From: Branchiostoma floridae
Taxonomy: Eukaryota > Chordata > Leptocardii > Amphioxiformes > Branchiostomatidae
Assembly (NCBI RefSeq): GCF_000003815.2
Contig: NC_049981.1
Location: 8,130,085 to 8,194,084, forward strand
Reading direction: 5' to 3'
Length of the DNA stretch: 64,000 bases
This document shows, in pieces, positions 62,396 through 64,000 of this stretch (the stretch's first letter is position 1; every line of letters begins with the position of its first letter). The translations under genes were made by a program, and so were the position numbers. The notes beneath the pieces were generated by a model, which saw nothing but the letters and a program-made list of their open reading frames with translations, was not told the origin of the DNA and searched no databases.

Positions 62396-63235
62396 CAAGT
62401 ACTCGTCACTCCAGCCATCTTGAACTTGAGCTGGGTGTAATTATATGCAGCAGCATGAATCTAATTATAATCTGTTGCCAGCTTAGAATATATCTGTGCT
62501 GTCCTTTTGACTTTTCCGGAGGGGAATTCAATAAACAAAAGTTTAATTGTCCAATATATCATAATAATGCCATAGTGTCAAAAAATAATAGACTTAATCC
62601 AATACTAGTGTTACAGTCCCTTCTGGATGACAGGATGATGTGCCAGGCCCTGTCTATAAATAGATAACTTACAACAGTTGTGTAATTCTTTATTTCACCT
62701 GCATCATTTTCTCTTCCTGCTTTGGTCCCATCCTAGAAGACAAATTTAGTCTTTATTTGCTTAATCTCACATCCAGGCAATATTGAAAATGTATGTCCAT
62801 GAAGCAACAGTAAAATTTGACCCTCTAGGCTCCATGCCACGGCTTCATCACATTTTATAACCTCTCTCTTCCTGTCGTAAAATTGTTGATTAAAGATTCT
62901 TTCTCCATAAAAGCTTCTCATCAGTTGCGGACTGCTGAGGCCACAACCTGCAGGCAACTCACCTTTTTACACCCAGTAGTAATGGCCACGTTGCTGTTTT
63001 GACTAATAGCCTATAAGCCCCAGTTGCTTTCATTGAATTCTTTATTTTGTTGCAATCAATATATTCTACCTTTACAGACACACAGCTCTGTGTTCATTAA
63101 AGTTGGTTATTAGGAAAGGCTACATGCCTCTGGCTGTAGTACTTCAGGGATTTCAGCACACAAAATGTTCATTCTGTGTGTAATTTGACCTTGGTAACGT
63201 CAAACAGGACCTCTCATGCTAGCTTCATTAGGCTA

Positions 63236-63443
63236 CTGTAAATGCAGAAACTTTCGCGGTGGTTTAATGTTCGCGGTTTTTGCGGCGGCCGCTTCACCGT
63301 GAATTTAAAACCACCATGAACATTTTTCCATAACAGTAACAGACTACAGTGCATGGTACTACTGCGAAATTAAAACCACCGCGAAAAGTCCATTTTCCCG
63401 CTACCGCAAAATTAAATCTCCGCGAACTTAACTGCATTTACAG
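63236..63443. mobile_element. MITE with CTGTAAATGCAG ends and TA target site, copy 2
   Basis: CTGTAAATGCAG at the left is perfectly inverted as CTGCATTTACAG at the right, with TA on each side (63234-63235, 63444-63445). Several inverted 'cgcggtggttt' words lie inside. Confidence 0.8.
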
Positions 63444-63689
63444 TATCTGCCATCATCAATGTGTTAAAAGTAACAAAGTGATTCTATAGTAGGTGTTGCC
63501 TGTTACTTCATTTTTAGCTTGCTGTTGCCAGTACTACTGAGCACAGAATAAAAATTTCTTGGAGATCTTTTGAAGACAATGCCAGTTCCATGCACAGTCA
63601 GTAGCTCACTCCATACACACAGTCTACTCTTGTAAAGCAAGTCCTGTAGTGTTACCACCTACGAAGATTTGGCAGGAGAAGAAGAAACG

Positions 63690-63870
63690 CTACAAAAAAC
63701 AATATATTGCAATCCATACTGTAGTATGGATTGAAATATAATGGCAAAATAATATATATTGCAATCCATGTATGGATTGAAATGTAAATACAATATATTT
63801 CATCATACCTGTGGTATGGCTGAAATATGAATACAATATATTTCACCATACCTGTGGTATGATCATGTTT
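63690..63870. repeat. compound repeat of AATATATT and short palindromes
   Basis: 'caatccatactgtagtatggattg', 'caatccatgtatggattg' and 'tcataccTGTggtatg' are self-complementary words separated by 'aatacaatatatt'. It forms a degenerate array at the window edge. Confidence 0.5.
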
Positions 63871-64000
63871 GGTATGTGGGTAGGTATTGGATAGACAATT
63901 GTCAAGGTTGATTCTGCCCCCCCCCCCCCCCCCAGTATGTCAAGTCAAAATGATTGCACAACAATTGCAACAGGTACAGCGTAAGGCAAACTTATTGTAT

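Noticed and set aside
1-64000. CRISPR arrays, bacterial operons, functional tRNA or rRNA genes
   Set aside because: No direct-repeat/spacer pattern or cloverleaf was found; the 5S- and tRNA-like sequences are retroposons.

Overview
The window looks like invertebrate-chordate genomic DNA, most likely amphioxus (Branchiostoma). This is inferred from the gene content (small-exon chordate genes, an Admp-type BMP ligand next to a Pinhead-type gene) and from dense short inverted-repeat elements. Four protein genes can be supported. They are a CCDC177-like coiled-coil gene (minus strand, 115-1954, interrupted by an N gap), CHCHD1/mS37 (plus, three exons, 3118-12096), a secreted cysteine-knot protein that I identify as Pinhead (plus, eight exons, 18032-23498), and the BMP-family ligand Admp (plus, seven exons, 35022-40371). 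All splice sites were read by eye.

Layout. 1-3.1 kb: CCDC177-like gene, divergent from CHCHD1. 3.1-12.1 kb: CHCHD1, whose 7.3-kb first intron holds a 3.8-kb foldback-type element made of about 170-bp subrepeats and a 5S-rRNA-derived SINE; its second intron holds two inverted-repeat elements. 12.1-18 kb: repeats, including a nested Tc1/mariner-like element. 18.0-23.5 kb: Pinhead. 23.5-35 kb: intergenic, with a 5'-truncated LINE inserted in a MITE and a 38-bp minisatellite. 35.0-41.4 kb: Admp and its 3' UTR. 41.4-45 kb: MITEs. 45.2-57.8 kb: a near-identical direct duplication around N gaps and a degenerate LINE; each copy carries a CRE/YY1-type promoter and a non-coding first exon. 57.8-64 kb: no recognised coding exon, several MITEs.

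How the genes work together. Pinhead and Admp are the functional pair. In ascidians Pinhead is reported to be a specific antagonist of Admp, and the two genes lie in tandem in several animal phyla, which supports mutually exclusive expression. Here they are head-to-tail on the plus strand, 11.5 kb apart. CHCHD1 is a mitochondrial ribosome subunit and CCDC177-like is a coiled-coil protein of unclear role; neither has an obvious functional tie to the pair.
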